From JAWVFM01 sp963739355 (GTDB lineage: Bacteria > Actinomycetota > Thermoleophilia > Solirubrobacterales > 70-9), in the NCBI GenBank assembly GCA_963739355.1, contig CAVUAD010000006.1:434001-498000 (forward strand): DNA of 64,000 nt. Reading direction: 5' to 3'. Under the pieces are notes generated by a model, which was not told where the DNA came from, did not search any database, and was given only the letters and a program-made list of their open reading frames with translations. This document shows positions 8,776 to 17,248 of this stretch, one piece after another; within the stretch, counting starts at the first letter, position 1, and every line of letters begins with the position of its first letter. The position numbers and the translations under genes are program-made.

Positions 8776-10268
8776 CACGCCGGTTCGTCGCCTTCGCCGT
8801 CCTTCTCCTGGGTCTTGTCGCGATCGCACCGGCCGGCTCCGGCGCCGCCTCCACGGACCACGACACCGGGCTCGCGATCGGCCAGAAGGCCTACGAGTAC
8901 GGCGTCCCGCTGCTCGACACGAACCGGATCTTCCGGTCGAGCACCAGCATCAACGTCCCGGACGGACTGGGCCATGGGCCGGTGAACCAGTTCGCGCACG
9001 TGCGCAAGCTCTCCAACGCGGACGAGACCACGGTGGTCGCCCCCAACAACGACACGCTCTACTCGATGGCCTGGCTCGACCTCTCCAAGCAGCCGCAGGT
9101 CCTCCACGCTCCGCCGATCAAGAACCGCTTCTGGGAGTTCGAGCTGGTCGATCCGTGGACCAACAACTTCTTCAACGTCACCTCGGCACACCGCAAGATG
9201 GGCCACGGGGACTTCGGCGTCACCGGCGGCGGCGACTGGGCGATCGTTCCGCCCGGCTTCAAGGGCAAGCTGCCGAGGGGCGTGCGGCGCGTGAACTCGC
9301 CGTACGACCGCGTCTGGGTGATCGGCCGCACCTACATCAAGGGACCGAGCGACCTGAAGAGGGTCCATCGCATCCAGAACCGGTACTCGATCACGCCCCT
9401 CGCGAAGCTCGGCACCGGCTGGAAGCCCAAGCCGCCGCGGCATCCCGACACCAAGCCGTTCGAGGCAACGATTCCGGGCACCCAGCCCGGCGACGACCCA
9501 CTGGACTTCTACGCGGCGCTGGGCCGTCAGATGAAGCGGTTCCCGCCGCCGAAGCGAGACAGGCCGCTCCTCTCCGAGCTCAGGCCATATGGCATCGGTC
9601 CCGGCCTCCACCCATCGGGCAAGAGCCTCAGCCAGGGCACCCTGCAGGGACTCGGCGAGGCCGTGACGCAGGGGCCGGCGCAGATCCAGGGCGCTGTCCT
9701 GACGCGCTACTTCAAGAACTTCGACGATCACAACGGCTACCTGATCCACGACCTCGGCAACTGGGGCACCCATTACCAGCTGCGGGCGATCGGTGACCGG
9801 GTCGGCGTCGGCGGCCAGCGGGCGAGCATCGCCGCCTACCCGTTTGCGCTGACCGACAGCCAGAGGTCGTTCCTCACCGGCACCAATCGCTACGTGCTGC
9901 ACATCCCGGCAAGCGACCTGCCGGTCCCCGTGAAGGCCTTCTGGTCGCTCACGCTCTACGACGGCAACGGGTTCTTCGTGCCGAACTCGCTCAACCGCTA
10001 CGTGATCAACGATCGCTCGCACCTCCACAAGAACTCGGATGGCTCGATCGACATCTACATCCAGCACGACGAACCGACGACCAACGCCCAGCGGGACAAC
10101 TGGCTCCCGGCGCCCACGCCCCCCACGACGTTCCGGCTGATCTGGCGCCTCTACGACCTCGACCACGCCCTCGACGGCATCCTCGACGGCTCCGGCTGGC
10201 AGCCGCCGCCGATCCAGCGGTGCGACGGCACCGGCCACGGTCCGCTGGGCACGGCCTGCGCGTCCTAG
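8772..10268 (+). CDS. Secreted DUF1254/DUF1214 protein
   Basis: 498 residues from GTG 8772. Signal peptide (RRFVAFAVLLLGLVAIAPAG, cleavage near SGAAS). The DUF1254 part has QFAHVRKLSNADETTVVAPN and NDTLYSMAWLDL; the DUF1214 part has FWSLTLYDGNGFFVPN and an ending with NWLPAPTP. These are the recognised signatures of this family of exported, beta-rich proteins, whose function is unsettled. The frame also runs upstream inside the cyclase gene, but the GTGA overlap and the signal peptide fix the start. Translational coupling to a cyclase is unusual. Confidence 0.85.
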   Translation: MTRRFVAFAVLLLGLVAIAPAGSGAASTDHDTGLAIGQKAYEYGVPLLDTNRIFRSSTSINVPDGLGHGPVNQFAHVRKLSNADETTVVAPNNDTLYSMAWLDLSKQPQVLHAPPIKNRFWEFELVDPWTNNFFNVTSAHRKMGHGDFGVTGGGDWAIVPPGFKGKLPRGVRRVNSPYDRVWVIGRTYIKGPSDLKRVHRIQNRYSITPLAKLGTGWKPKPPRHPDTKPFEATIPGTQPGDDPLDFYAALGRQMKRFPPPKRDRPLLSELRPYGIGPGLHPSGKSLSQGTLQGLGEAVTQGPAQIQGAVLTRYFKNFDDHNGYLIHDLGNWGTHYQLRAIGDRVGVGGQRASIAAYPFALTDSQRSFLTGTNRYVLHIPASDLPVPVKAFWSLTLYDGNGFFVPNSLNRYVINDRSHLHKNSDGSIDIYIQHDEPTTNAQRDNWLPAPTPPTTFRLIWRLYDLDHALDGILDGSGWQPPPIQRCDGTGHGPLGTACAS

Positions 10269-10293
10269 ACGCGCGCCGGAATAGTCTTTGGGC

Positions 10294-11079
10294 ATGAGCG
10301 CCGTCGAGCTCACCCGGGAGGGAGCCGCAGCCCGCCTGACGCTGAACCGCCCGGACGCCCTCAACGCCTGGAACGAGGAGCTCGGCGAGGAGCTGAGCAG
10401 GGCCGTCGCCTCGATCGCCGGCGACGACGAGGTCCGCGCCGTGCTCATCACCGGCGCCGGCCGCGCCTTCTCCTCGGGCGCCGACCTGAAGGAGCAGCGC
10501 TCGGCGCAGGAGGGCGGGCCGCCGGACCTCGGCGAGCGCCTCCACGCGCTCTACAACCCCATCATCCTCGGCATCCGCGAGATGCCGAAGCCCGTGATCG
10601 CAGGCGTCAACGGGCCCGCCGTGGGCATCGGCTGCTCCCTGGCCCTGGCCTGCGACCTCGTCGTCGCCGCGGAGTCCGCCTACTTCCTCCTGGCCTTCGT
10701 CAACATCGGGCTCGTCCCGGACGGCGGCGTCACCGCGGTGCTCCCGGCCAAGGCAGGCTACGCGCGAGCCGCGGAGCTCGCGATGCTGGGCGAGCGCCTG
10801 CCGGCTTCGCGGGCACTCGAGTGGGGGCTGATCAACCGCGTGGTCGCCGACGGCGAGCTTGAGGCGGAGGCGGGAGCCCTGCTCGAGCGCATGGCCGCGG
10901 GCCCGACGGCGTCCTACGCGGGCGCAAAGCAGCTCCTGAACCGCCGCACCTACGCCGGGATGGCCGAGCAGCTCGAGGCCGAGGCCGCGGCGCAGAGCGG
11001 CCAGGGACGCACCGCGGACTTCGTCGAGGGCGTGATGGCGTTCACCGAGAAGCGGCCGCCCAACTTCACGGGGCGCTGA
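10294..11079 (+). CDS. Enoyl-CoA hydratase/isomerase (crotonase family)
   Basis: 261 residues from ATG 10294. Crotonase motifs: AFSSGADLKE (oxyanion hole strand), KPVIAGVNGPAVGIGCSLAL, and FVNIGLVPDGGVTAVLP. The PDGG motif carries Asp where classical hydratases often carry the second Glu, so an isomerase or PaaG-like activity is possible. Cytosolic beta-oxidation-type role. It lies 27 bases upstream of the large hydrolase-ligase fusion gene and is probably cotranscribed with it. Confidence 0.87.
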   Translation: MSAVELTREGAAARLTLNRPDALNAWNEELGEELSRAVASIAGDDEVRAVLITGAGRAFSSGADLKEQRSAQEGGPPDLGERLHALYNPIILGIREMPKPVIAGVNGPAVGIGCSLALACDLVVAAESAYFLLAFVNIGLVPDGGVTAVLPAKAGYARAAELAMLGERLPASRALEWGLINRVVADGELEAEAGALLERMAAGPTASYAGAKQLLNRRTYAGMAEQLEAEAAAQSGQGRTADFVEGVMAFTEKRPPNFTGR

Positions 11080-11106
11080 TGAGCTCCGAACGCGGGAGGT
11101 AGAGGC

Positions 11107-14049
11107 TTGGCCGGCCTTGGGCTTGGCTCACGGATCTCCGGTTTCGGAGCGGCGGCGCAAAACGCGCTGGAGGTCGCGCGCTTCGGCGGCCTCGAGACCG
11201 GCGAGGAGTCATCGCCGTACGAAATCGTCGCCGAGCGCCCGGTCTACCGCCTGCGGCGCTACTTCCCCGAGGTTGCCACCGGCCCGGCGGTTGTCCTCGT
11301 CCCGCCGCTGATGCTCTCCGCGGAGGTCTACGACGTCTCCCCCTCGGCCAGCGCCGTGTCGATCCTCTCCGAGCACGGCACGGATCCGTGGGTGGTCGAC
11401 TTCGGGTCGCCGGAGCACGAGGAGGGCGGCCTGGAGCGCAGCCTCACCGACCATGTCCTCGCGGTCTCCGACGCCGTCGAGCGGGTCAGGAAGGCAACCG
11501 GTCGCGACGTCCACCTGGCCGGCTACTCGCAGGGCGGGATGTTCTGTTACCAGGCGGCCGCGCTGCGCCGCAGCGACGGCATCGCCAGCCTGGTGACGTT
11601 CGGCAGCCCGGTTGACACCACGGCGGCCCTCCCCCTCGGCATCCCCGAGGCCATGGCGAGCCGGGGCGCCGGCTTCCTCGCCGGCGCGTTCGAGGGCCGG
11701 GCCGTGCCCGCGTGGATGAGCCGGGAGGGCTTCCGCCTGCTCGACCCGGTCAAGTCGCTTCGCCAGCGGCTCGACTTCGTGCGACAGCTCGGTGACCGGG
11801 AGGCCCTGCTCCCCCGCGAGCGCCAGCGGCGGTTCCTCATGGGCGAGGGCTGGGTCGCGTGGCCGGGCCCCGCACTGGCCGAGTTCATGCGGCAGTTCAT
11901 CGTCCACAACCGGATGCTGTCGGGCGGCTTCACGATCGAGGACCGGCTCGTGACCCTGGCAGACATCACCTCCCCGCTCATGTACTTCGTCGGCGAGATC
12001 GACGAGATCGCCCCGGCGCAGGCGGTGCGAACCGTCCGCCGGGCGATCCCCGAGGCCAAGATCTTCGAGGTCGCGCTCCGCGCCGGCCACTTCGGGCTGG
12101 TCGTCGGCTCCTCGGCCACGCGAACCACCTGGCCCGTCGTTGCAGACTGGGCGCACTGGCGCGAGGACGAGGGACCGCGGCCGAAGCCCGTCGTCGAGAT
12201 CGAGGACTACGTGGAGGCGGCCCCGGCACACCCGGGCGCGAGGGACCGGGTGACTCACGCCGTCGGCCTCTCCGCCAACGTCGGCTACGGGATCGCCCGC
12301 TCGACCATCGGCACCGCGCGTGGCGCGGTGAGCGCAGTGCGCGACCTGACCGGCGAGGCGGCGGGACAGCTGACGCGCCTCTCGCGGCTGGAGCGGGTGC
12401 GTCCAACCACCCGGATCTCCATCGGCCTGCTGCTCGACGAGCAGGCGGACCACGCGCCCGACGACGTGCTCTTCCTCTGGGAGGACCGCGCCTACACGCA
12501 GGCCCAGGTGAAGCACCGAATCGACAGCGTGGTCCGGGGGATGCTCTCGCTCGGCATCCGCCAGGGCGAGCACGTCGGCGTGCTGATGGCCGCGCGCCCG
12601 AGCGCCCTCGCGGTGGTCGCCGCCCTCAACCGCCTCGGGGCCGTGGCGGTCCTGATGCGCCCGGACGGCCCGATCTTCAGGGAGGCGGAGCTTGGCCAGG
12701 TGAGCCGGATCGTCGCCGACCCCGAGCTCGGCGAGCGGGCGCGCGACGAAGCCGGCGTGCCGATCTTCGTGCTCGGCGGCGGCGCCGAGCCGCGGGAGCT
12801 GGCCGCCGGGCTCACGGACATGGAGCGCATCGACCCGGACACCGTCGAGCTGCCGGCGTGGTACGAGCCCAACCCGGGCCGCGCCAGCGATCTCGCCTTC
12901 GTCCTCTTCACCGGCGAGGGCGAGCGCACCCGGCCAAACCGGATCTCCAACGGCCGCTGGGTGATCTCGGCCTTCGGCACGGCGACCTCGGCGGCGCTGA
13001 CGCCCAGCGACACGGTCTACAGCGTCACCCCGGTCTACCACCCGTCCGGCCTGCTGATGTCCATCGGCGGGGCAATCGCGGGCGGCGCCCGCCTGGCTCT
13101 GGCCCGCAACTTCGACCCGCAGACCTTCTGGGACGAGGTTCGCCGCTACGGCGTGACGGTCTCCGCCTACACATGGACGATGCTGCGCGACCTCGTCGAG
13201 GCCCCCGAGGACGCCCGGGAGCGCCATCACCCGGTGCGGCTCTTCATCGGCTCGGGGATGCCGCGCGGGCTCTGGCGACGGGTGACGGAGCGCTTCGCCC
13301 CCGCCGGGGTCCTCGAGTTCTACGCGTCAACCGAGGGCGACGCCGTGCTCGTGAACGTCTCCGGCTCGAAGCCGGGGGCGAAGGGCCGGCCGCTTCCCGG
13401 CAGCGCGGAGGTCCGCATCGCGGCCTGGAACGAGGAGCGCGCCCTGCTCGAGGAGAGCCCCTACGGCTTCGCGATCCCGGTGCCCCGCGGCGAGCCGGGG
13501 ATGCTGCTGGCGCGGGTTCGAAGCACCGCGCTGATCAGCTCCAGCGAGACGCCGCTGCGCGGCCTCTTCGAGCCCGGCGACGCATGGCTTCCCACCGGCG
13601 ACCTGTTCCAGCGCGACGTCGACGGCGACTACTGGCTCGTCGCCCATGCCCACGCGATGATCAGCACGGCGGACGGGATGGTGGCCTCGAACCCCATCGA
13701 GGACGCCCTCGGCGACGTCGAGGCGATCGATCTCGTGACGGCCTACGGCGTCGCCGGGCCCGGCAACGAGATCGCGGTCGCCGCGGTGACGGTGCGGGAG
13801 GGATACGAGCTCGAGCCGGCGGCGCTCACCGAGGCGCTGTCGATCCTGGACCCGAAGGACCGCCCGGCCGTCGTCCGCCGGGTCGCCAAGTTGCCGCTCA
13901 CCACCTGGTACCGGCCGCTGACCGGCCCGCTGCGAAAGCAGGGGATTCCGGAGCCGGACGCCGGCTCCGCCTGGGCCCGCGATCCCGGCAGCGGCGAGTA
14001 CGTGCCGCTCGACGCCGCGGTGCGCGACCGCCTGCTCACCAACGACTGA
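11107..14049 (+). CDS. PhaC-like alpha/beta hydrolase fused to an ANL adenylation-like domain
   Basis: 980 residues, TTG start with GGGAGGTAGAGG upstream. Residues about 50-350 form an alpha/beta hydrolase resembling polyhydroxyalkanoate synthases: nucleophile elbow GYSQGG (Ser141, not the Cys of PhaC), Asp299 in VGEIDEIAP, His328 in RAGHFG. Residues about 435-960 follow the ANL fold, with YASTEGD (about 739) and LPTGDLFQRD. However, the phosphate loop reads LFTGEGERTRPNRIS (about 602) instead of SGTTGxPKG, and the C-terminal motif is TGPLRK (939-944) with Pro where the catalytic Lys belongs. Classical ligase chemistry is therefore doubtful. It may be an acyltransferase or esterase with a scaffold domain. 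Confidence 0.8.
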   Translation: MAGLGLGSRISGFGAAAQNALEVARFGGLETGEESSPYEIVAERPVYRLRRYFPEVATGPAVVLVPPLMLSAEVYDVSPSASAVSILSEHGTDPWVVDFGSPEHEEGGLERSLTDHVLAVSDAVERVRKATGRDVHLAGYSQGGMFCYQAAALRRSDGIASLVTFGSPVDTTAALPLGIPEAMASRGAGFLAGAFEGRAVPAWMSREGFRLLDPVKSLRQRLDFVRQLGDREALLPRERQRRFLMGEGWVAWPGPALAEFMRQFIVHNRMLSGGFTIEDRLVTLADITSPLMYFVGEIDEIAPAQAVRTVRRAIPEAKIFEVALRAGHFGLVVGSSATRTTWPVVADWAHWREDEGPRPKPVVEIEDYVEAAPAHPGARDRVTHAVGLSANVGYGIARSTIGTARGAVSAVRDLTGEAAGQLTRLSRLERVRPTTRISIGLLLDEQADHAPDDVLFLWEDRAYTQAQVKHRIDSVVRGMLSLGIRQGEHVGVLMAARPSALAVVAALNRLGAVAVLMRPDGPIFREAELGQVSRIVADPELGERARDEAGVPIFVLGGGAEPRELAAGLTDMERIDPDTVELPAWYEPNPGRASDLAFVLFTGEGERTRPNRISNGRWVISAFGTATSAALTPSDTVYSVTPVYHPSGLLMSIGGAIAGGARLALARNFDPQTFWDEVRRYGVTVSAYTWTMLRDLVEAPEDARERHHPVRLFIGSGMPRGLWRRVTERFAPAGVLEFYASTEGDAVLVNVSGSKPGAKGRPLPGSAEVRIAAWNEERALLEESPYGFAIPVPRGEPGMLLARVRSTALISSSETPLRGLFEPGDAWLPTGDLFQRDVDGDYWLVAHAHAMISTADGMVASNPIEDALGDVEAIDLVTAYGVAGPGNEIAVAAVTVREGYELEPAALTEALSILDPKDRPAVVRRVAKLPLTTWYRPLTGPLRKQGIPEPDAGSAWARDPGSGEYVPLDAAVRDRLLTND

Positions 14050-14051
14050 GC

Positions 14052-14082
14052 AACCTAAAGGGTGTCAGACACGCTTTAGGTT
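14052..14082. repeat. Hairpin repeat family 1, copy A (possible bidirectional terminator/REP)
   Basis: Arms AACCTAAAG and CTTTAGGTT flank GTGTC-A-GACAC, giving a 14-pair stem with one G-G mismatch. It is followed directly by TCTAGAGG, which contains the TAG stop of the minus-strand ABC ATPase. It lies between two convergent genes. A second copy occurs at 29595-29625 in the same orientation and also directly beside a minus-strand TAG. It has no U-tract, so it may be a REP-like element or RNA-end stabiliser rather than a classical terminator. Confidence 0.8.
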
Positions 14083-14083
14083 T

Positions 14084-14836
14084 CTAGAGGCGGCCGGCCT
14101 CCAGCAGGCGGCGGAGGAAGCGCTGCGTCTCCTCGCGCTGGGGCTTCAGCAGGACCTCGTCCGGAGACCCCAGCTCGACGATCGTGCCGTCGTGGACGAA
14201 GCCGACGAAGTCGGCGACCTCGCGAGCGAAGCTCATCTCGTGCGTGACGATGAGCATGGTCATCCCCGCGGTCTTCAGCTCGCGCACCGCCTCGAGCACC
14301 TCGCCGACCAGCTCCGGATCGAGGGCGCTCGTGATCTCGTCCAGGAGCAGCGCGCGTGGACGGCCCACCAGCGCCCGCACGATCGCGACGCGCTGCTGCT
14401 GGCCGCCGGAGAGATCGTCGGGACGGTCGTCCTCGCGCCCGGCGAGGCCGAAGCGCTCGAACAGCGTCCTGGCGCGCTCGCTGGCCTCGTCGCGCTCCAT
14501 GCCGTGCGCGCGGGTCGCGCCCAGGATCACGTTGTCCATCGCGCTGCGGTGGGGGAAGAGGTTGTAGGCCTGGAAGACGACACCGAGCTTGCGGCGCGCC
14601 GCCACGGGGTCCACCGACGGGTCCGTGATCACGTTCCCGTCGAGGAAGACGTCCCCGTCGTCGATCTCCTCGAGGAGGTCGACGCACCGCAGCAGCGTCG
14701 ACTTCCCCGAGCCGGACGCCCCGATCACGGCGATGGCCTGGTGCTCGCGGACCTCGAGGTCGATGCCGCGCAGCACCTCCCGCTCGCCGAACGCCTTGGT
14801 CACCCCGCGGGCCTCGATCACCGGCGTCTGGCTCAT
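14084..14836 (-). CDS. Polar amino-acid ABC transporter ATPase
   Basis: 250 residues from ATG 14836. Walker A GASGSGKST, Q-loop FQAYNLFPH, signature LSGGQQQRVAIVRAL, Walker B LLLDEITSALDPE (Ile where most relatives have Pro), switch VTHEMSFAREV. This is the GlnQ/HisP type, with the extra length and the typical YNLFPH sequence. It energises the adjacent permease. ATG overlaps the permease stop (ATGA). The stop codon abuts hairpin repeat copy A. Confidence 0.92.
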   Translation of the reverse strand: MSQTPVIEARGVTKAFGEREVLRGIDLEVREHQAIAVIGASGSGKSTLLRCVDLLEEIDDGDVFLDGNVITDPSVDPVAARRKLGVVFQAYNLFPHRSAMDNVILGATRAHGMERDEASERARTLFERFGLAGREDDRPDDLSGGQQQRVAIVRALVGRPRALLLDEITSALDPELVGEVLEAVRELKTAGMTMLIVTHEMSFAREVADFVGFVHDGTIVELGSPDEVLLKPQREETQRFLRRLLEAGRL

Positions 14837-15666
14837 CGCGCCTGGCCTCCGGCCCCCCACCGGTCCACGAGCCGGGCAAGCGGCACGGTCACCGCCAGGT
14901 ACAGCGCGGCGGCGGCCAGCAGCGGCGTGTAGTTGAACTTCGACTGGGTGATGATCGACGCCGCCCTGAACCCCTCGATCACCCCCAGCACCGAGACGAG
15001 CGCGACGTCCTTCTGCAGCGAGATGAAGTCGTTGAGGAGCGGCGGCCCGACGCGCCGGATCGCCTGGGGCAGGACTACGAAGCGGAGCGCCTGCGTCTCC
15101 GTGAGGCCGATCGCCAGCGCGGCGTCACGCTGGCCGCGATGCACCGAGGCGATTCCGGCCCGATAGACCTCGGCGACGTAGGCGCTGTAGGACAGCGTGA
15201 GGGCGATGCCGCCGAGCACGATCGGGTCGGTGGGCAGGCCGGTCAGCTCCAGCGCGGGAATCCCGAACCCCACGAGGTAGATCAGGAGGATCGTCGGGAT
15301 CCCCCTGAACACGTCGACGAAGACGGCGCCGAGCAGCCGCAGCGGGAACAGGGCGGCGCCCCTGCTCGTTCGCACCAGCGCGATGACGAGACCGACGATC
15401 AGCACCGCGATCTCGATGACCACGAACATCTTCACGTCGAGCCAGAACCCGCTGAGCACGTCGCTGAACGACTTGGTGAAGAAGTGCCAGCTGAAGAACG
15501 TCTTCTTGACGGTCGGCCAGCCGGGGCTCGTCACGGCCAGCGCGGTCAGCCCGCCGATCACGAGCACCGAGGAGAGCGTCGCGATCGCGGCACCGCGCCG
15601 GGCGCGGCTGCGCTTTGCCGCCGCGCGCGCGGCGCGGCGGCTGACCACCACTTCTGACGCGCTCAC
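14833..15666 (-). CDS. Polar amino-acid ABC transporter permease
   Basis: 277 residues from GTG 15666. A basic N-terminus (RRAARAAAKRSRARR) and an extra first helix precede the His/Glu/Gln/Arg/opine permease domain. The family signature FRGIPTILLIYLVGFG follows the third helix. The EAA-type loop reads RDAALAIGLTETQALRFVVL (G-x-x-x-x-x-x-x-F-x-x-V-x-L-P-Q). Inner-membrane component of the importer. It is separated from the upstream binding-protein gene by 186 bases that hold the duplicated hairpins. Confidence 0.92.
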   Translation of the reverse strand: MSASEVVVSRRAARAAAKRSRARRGAAIATLSSVLVIGGLTALAVTSPGWPTVKKTFFSWHFFTKSFSDVLSGFWLDVKMFVVIEIAVLIVGLVIALVRTSRGAALFPLRLLGAVFVDVFRGIPTILLIYLVGFGIPALELTGLPTDPIVLGGIALTLSYSAYVAEVYRAGIASVHRGQRDAALAIGLTETQALRFVVLPQAIRRVGPPLLNDFISLQKDVALVSVLGVIEGFRAASIITQSKFNYTPLLAAAALYLAVTVPLARLVDRWGAGGQAR

Positions 15667-15734
15667 CGCCCGGAATCTGACGGGCGCGGCGGACGCTTAG
15701 AGCGGACGCCAGGCGCGCGGATCTACTTTGAATC

Positions 15735-15865
15735 ACTTGCGGACGGCTTCGCCGTCCTTACATGCTGCTTTCGGACCTAAAGGTCCTCACTGACTCAACA
15801 ACTTGCGGACGGCTTCGCCGTCCTTACATGCTGCTTTCGGACCTAAAGGTCCTCACTGACTCAAC
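15735..15865. repeat. Two tandem copies of a 66-base double-hairpin unit
   Basis: Units at 15735-15800 and 15801-15865 are identical apart from the end. Each contains GGACGGCttcgCCGTCC (seven-pair stem, TTCG loop on the plus strand) and GGACCtaaaGGTCC. The second unit reaches into the 3' end of the binding-protein gene, whose last codons and TGA (15853-15855) lie inside it. On the minus transcript the two hairpins follow the stop codon twice. They probably reduce readthrough or protect the 3' end, setting high binding-protein to low permease expression. The exact duplication looks recent. Confidence 0.85.
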
Positions 15866-16719
15866 TTGGGAGCGTTCGCCGCCTGGCTCATCCAGCGGTT
15901 GGTGATCTGCTGGAGCTCGCCGGACTTCTTCAGCTCGCCGATCGCCAGCGAGATGCATGGCGTCAGGGAGGAGTGCTTCGACAGAAGGGCGCCGAACTGG
16001 TCCGGCTTGCCGCCCGTGGTGGAGAACTGGCCGACCACCGAGGCGTCCTGCACCTGAGCCGCGGTGATGTAGAGCGCGGTCGGCAGGTCGACGACGATCG
16101 CGTCGACCTGGCCCTGCTTGAGCGCGGTGACGACGTCGTTGGAGTTGTTGAAGACCTTGGGCTCGGTGCTCGGCTGGATCTCGTTCTTGACCGCGTCGAG
16201 GCTGGTCGTGCCGATCTGGACGCCGATCTGGACGCCCTTCAGGTCGGCGAGCGAGGTCGCCTTCGCCGCCGGCGAGTTGCTCAGGGCCACCACCGCCTGG
16301 TCGGCCGTGTAGTACGGCGCCGAGAAGTCGACCTGCTTCGAGCGCGCCGGCGTGATCGAGATCTGGTTGACGTCGAAGTCGAAGTTCTTCGGGCCCGGCG
16401 CGTAGGACGCGTTGAAGTCCTCGGTGACCCAGTTCACGTCGCTCGGCGAGTAGCCGAGCTGCTTGGCGATCGCGTAGGCGACGGCGCTCTCGAAGCCCTT
16501 GCCGTTGGTGGGGTCGTTCTGCTCGAAGTACGGCGGATACGCGGGCTTGTCGGTGGCGACGGTCAGCACGCCCTTGGCGTGGGTCTCGAGCTTCGACGGG
16601 GCGCAGTTCGCGGCGCTCGGGGTGGTCGTCGGCGCGGGCTCGGACTTCTCGCCGCAGCCCACGAGGAAGCCGAGAACGCAGATCGCGAGAATTGCTGAGG
16701 AGCGGCGGGCGATGATCAC
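15853..16719 (-). CDS. Extracellular amino-acid binding lipoprotein of the ABC importer
   Basis: 288 residues from GTG 16719. Lipoprotein signal SSAILAICVLGFLVGCGEK (lipobox LVGC). SBP family 3 features: LTVATDKPAYPPYFEQ, GFESAVAYAIAKQLGY, DVNQISITPARSKQVDFSAPY, then VQIGVQIGTTSLDAV and QVDAIVVDLPTALY. It captures a polar amino acid or similar solute outside the membrane and delivers it to the permease. GTG overlaps the stop of the upstream DUF2269 frame (GTGA), so coupling is likely. No ligand-specific residue set can be named with confidence. Confidence 0.9.
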   Translation of the reverse strand: MIIARRSSAILAICVLGFLVGCGEKSEPAPTTTPSAANCAPSKLETHAKGVLTVATDKPAYPPYFEQNDPTNGKGFESAVAYAIAKQLGYSPSDVNWVTEDFNASYAPGPKNFDFDVNQISITPARSKQVDFSAPYYTADQAVVALSNSPAAKATSLADLKGVQIGVQIGTTSLDAVKNEIQPSTEPKVFNNSNDVVTALKQGQVDAIVVDLPTALYITAAQVQDASVVGQFSTTGGKPDQFGALLSKHSSLTPCISLAIGELKKSGELQQITNRWMSQAANAPKLSQ

Positions 16720-17188
16720 GAGAAGGGCTTCAGGGCCATGTCGAGGACGACGAGGATAAGCAAGGCGAGCTCGATGCGCGAAACGATGAAGATCCTCTTG
16801 ATCCTGCGCTGAGCCTCGTCCGACTCTACCCCCTTTTCCTTGATCGTCTTCTGGATGCGCCCCGACTCGGGGCCGAGGAACGAGGCGCCCGTGATGAACG
16901 ACATGATCCACACGACGAGGCCGAACACGAGCCAGAACTGCCAGTCCCAGTGCGCTTCGTGGACGAGCAGGAACCCCAGGACCACCAGGATGAGCGAGGT
17001 CGGCACGAGGATCCGCGTGCCCAGCCACTCGATGTCTCCGGTGAACGCGGCCAGGTACTCGGGGTTGTTACTGCGCTGGGCCCGCATCGCTACACCTGGG
17101 TCGCGAACGCCGTGCCGACCCACAGCACGGCGGCGAGGATGTGGAAGGCGAGATACCACTGGTACGTCGTGATGACCCCGAGACTCAC
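16716..17188 (-). pseudogene. DUF2269-type membrane protein, split by a one-base frameshift
   Basis: The N-terminal part starts at GTG 17188, reads TTYQWYLAFHILAAVLWVGT, then AFATQV, and stops at TAG 17090-17092. The rest of the protein continues in another frame from about 17087 (AMRAQRSNNPEYLAAFTGDI) through three more helices to 16716. Adding one base in GTGTAGCG at 17086-17093 gives a continuous four-helix DUF2269 protein (about 157 residues). It is therefore a recent mutation or a sequencing indel. First gene of the ABC importer operon; function unknown. Confidence 0.75.
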
Positions 17189-17248
17189 GGCGGGGATGTC
17201 TATCAGGCTGCGGACCCGCGCCGCGGGCCGTCAGCGCTACGCCTCGAG

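Noticed and set aside
8586..10451. 621-residue minus-strand open frame
   Set aside because: Antisense to the cyclase, DUF1254 and crotonase genes; no motif.
11209..13230. 673-residue minus-strand open frame
   Set aside because: It is antisense to the hydrolase-adenylation fusion, with no recognisable motif and Arg/Ala/Gly/Asp bias.
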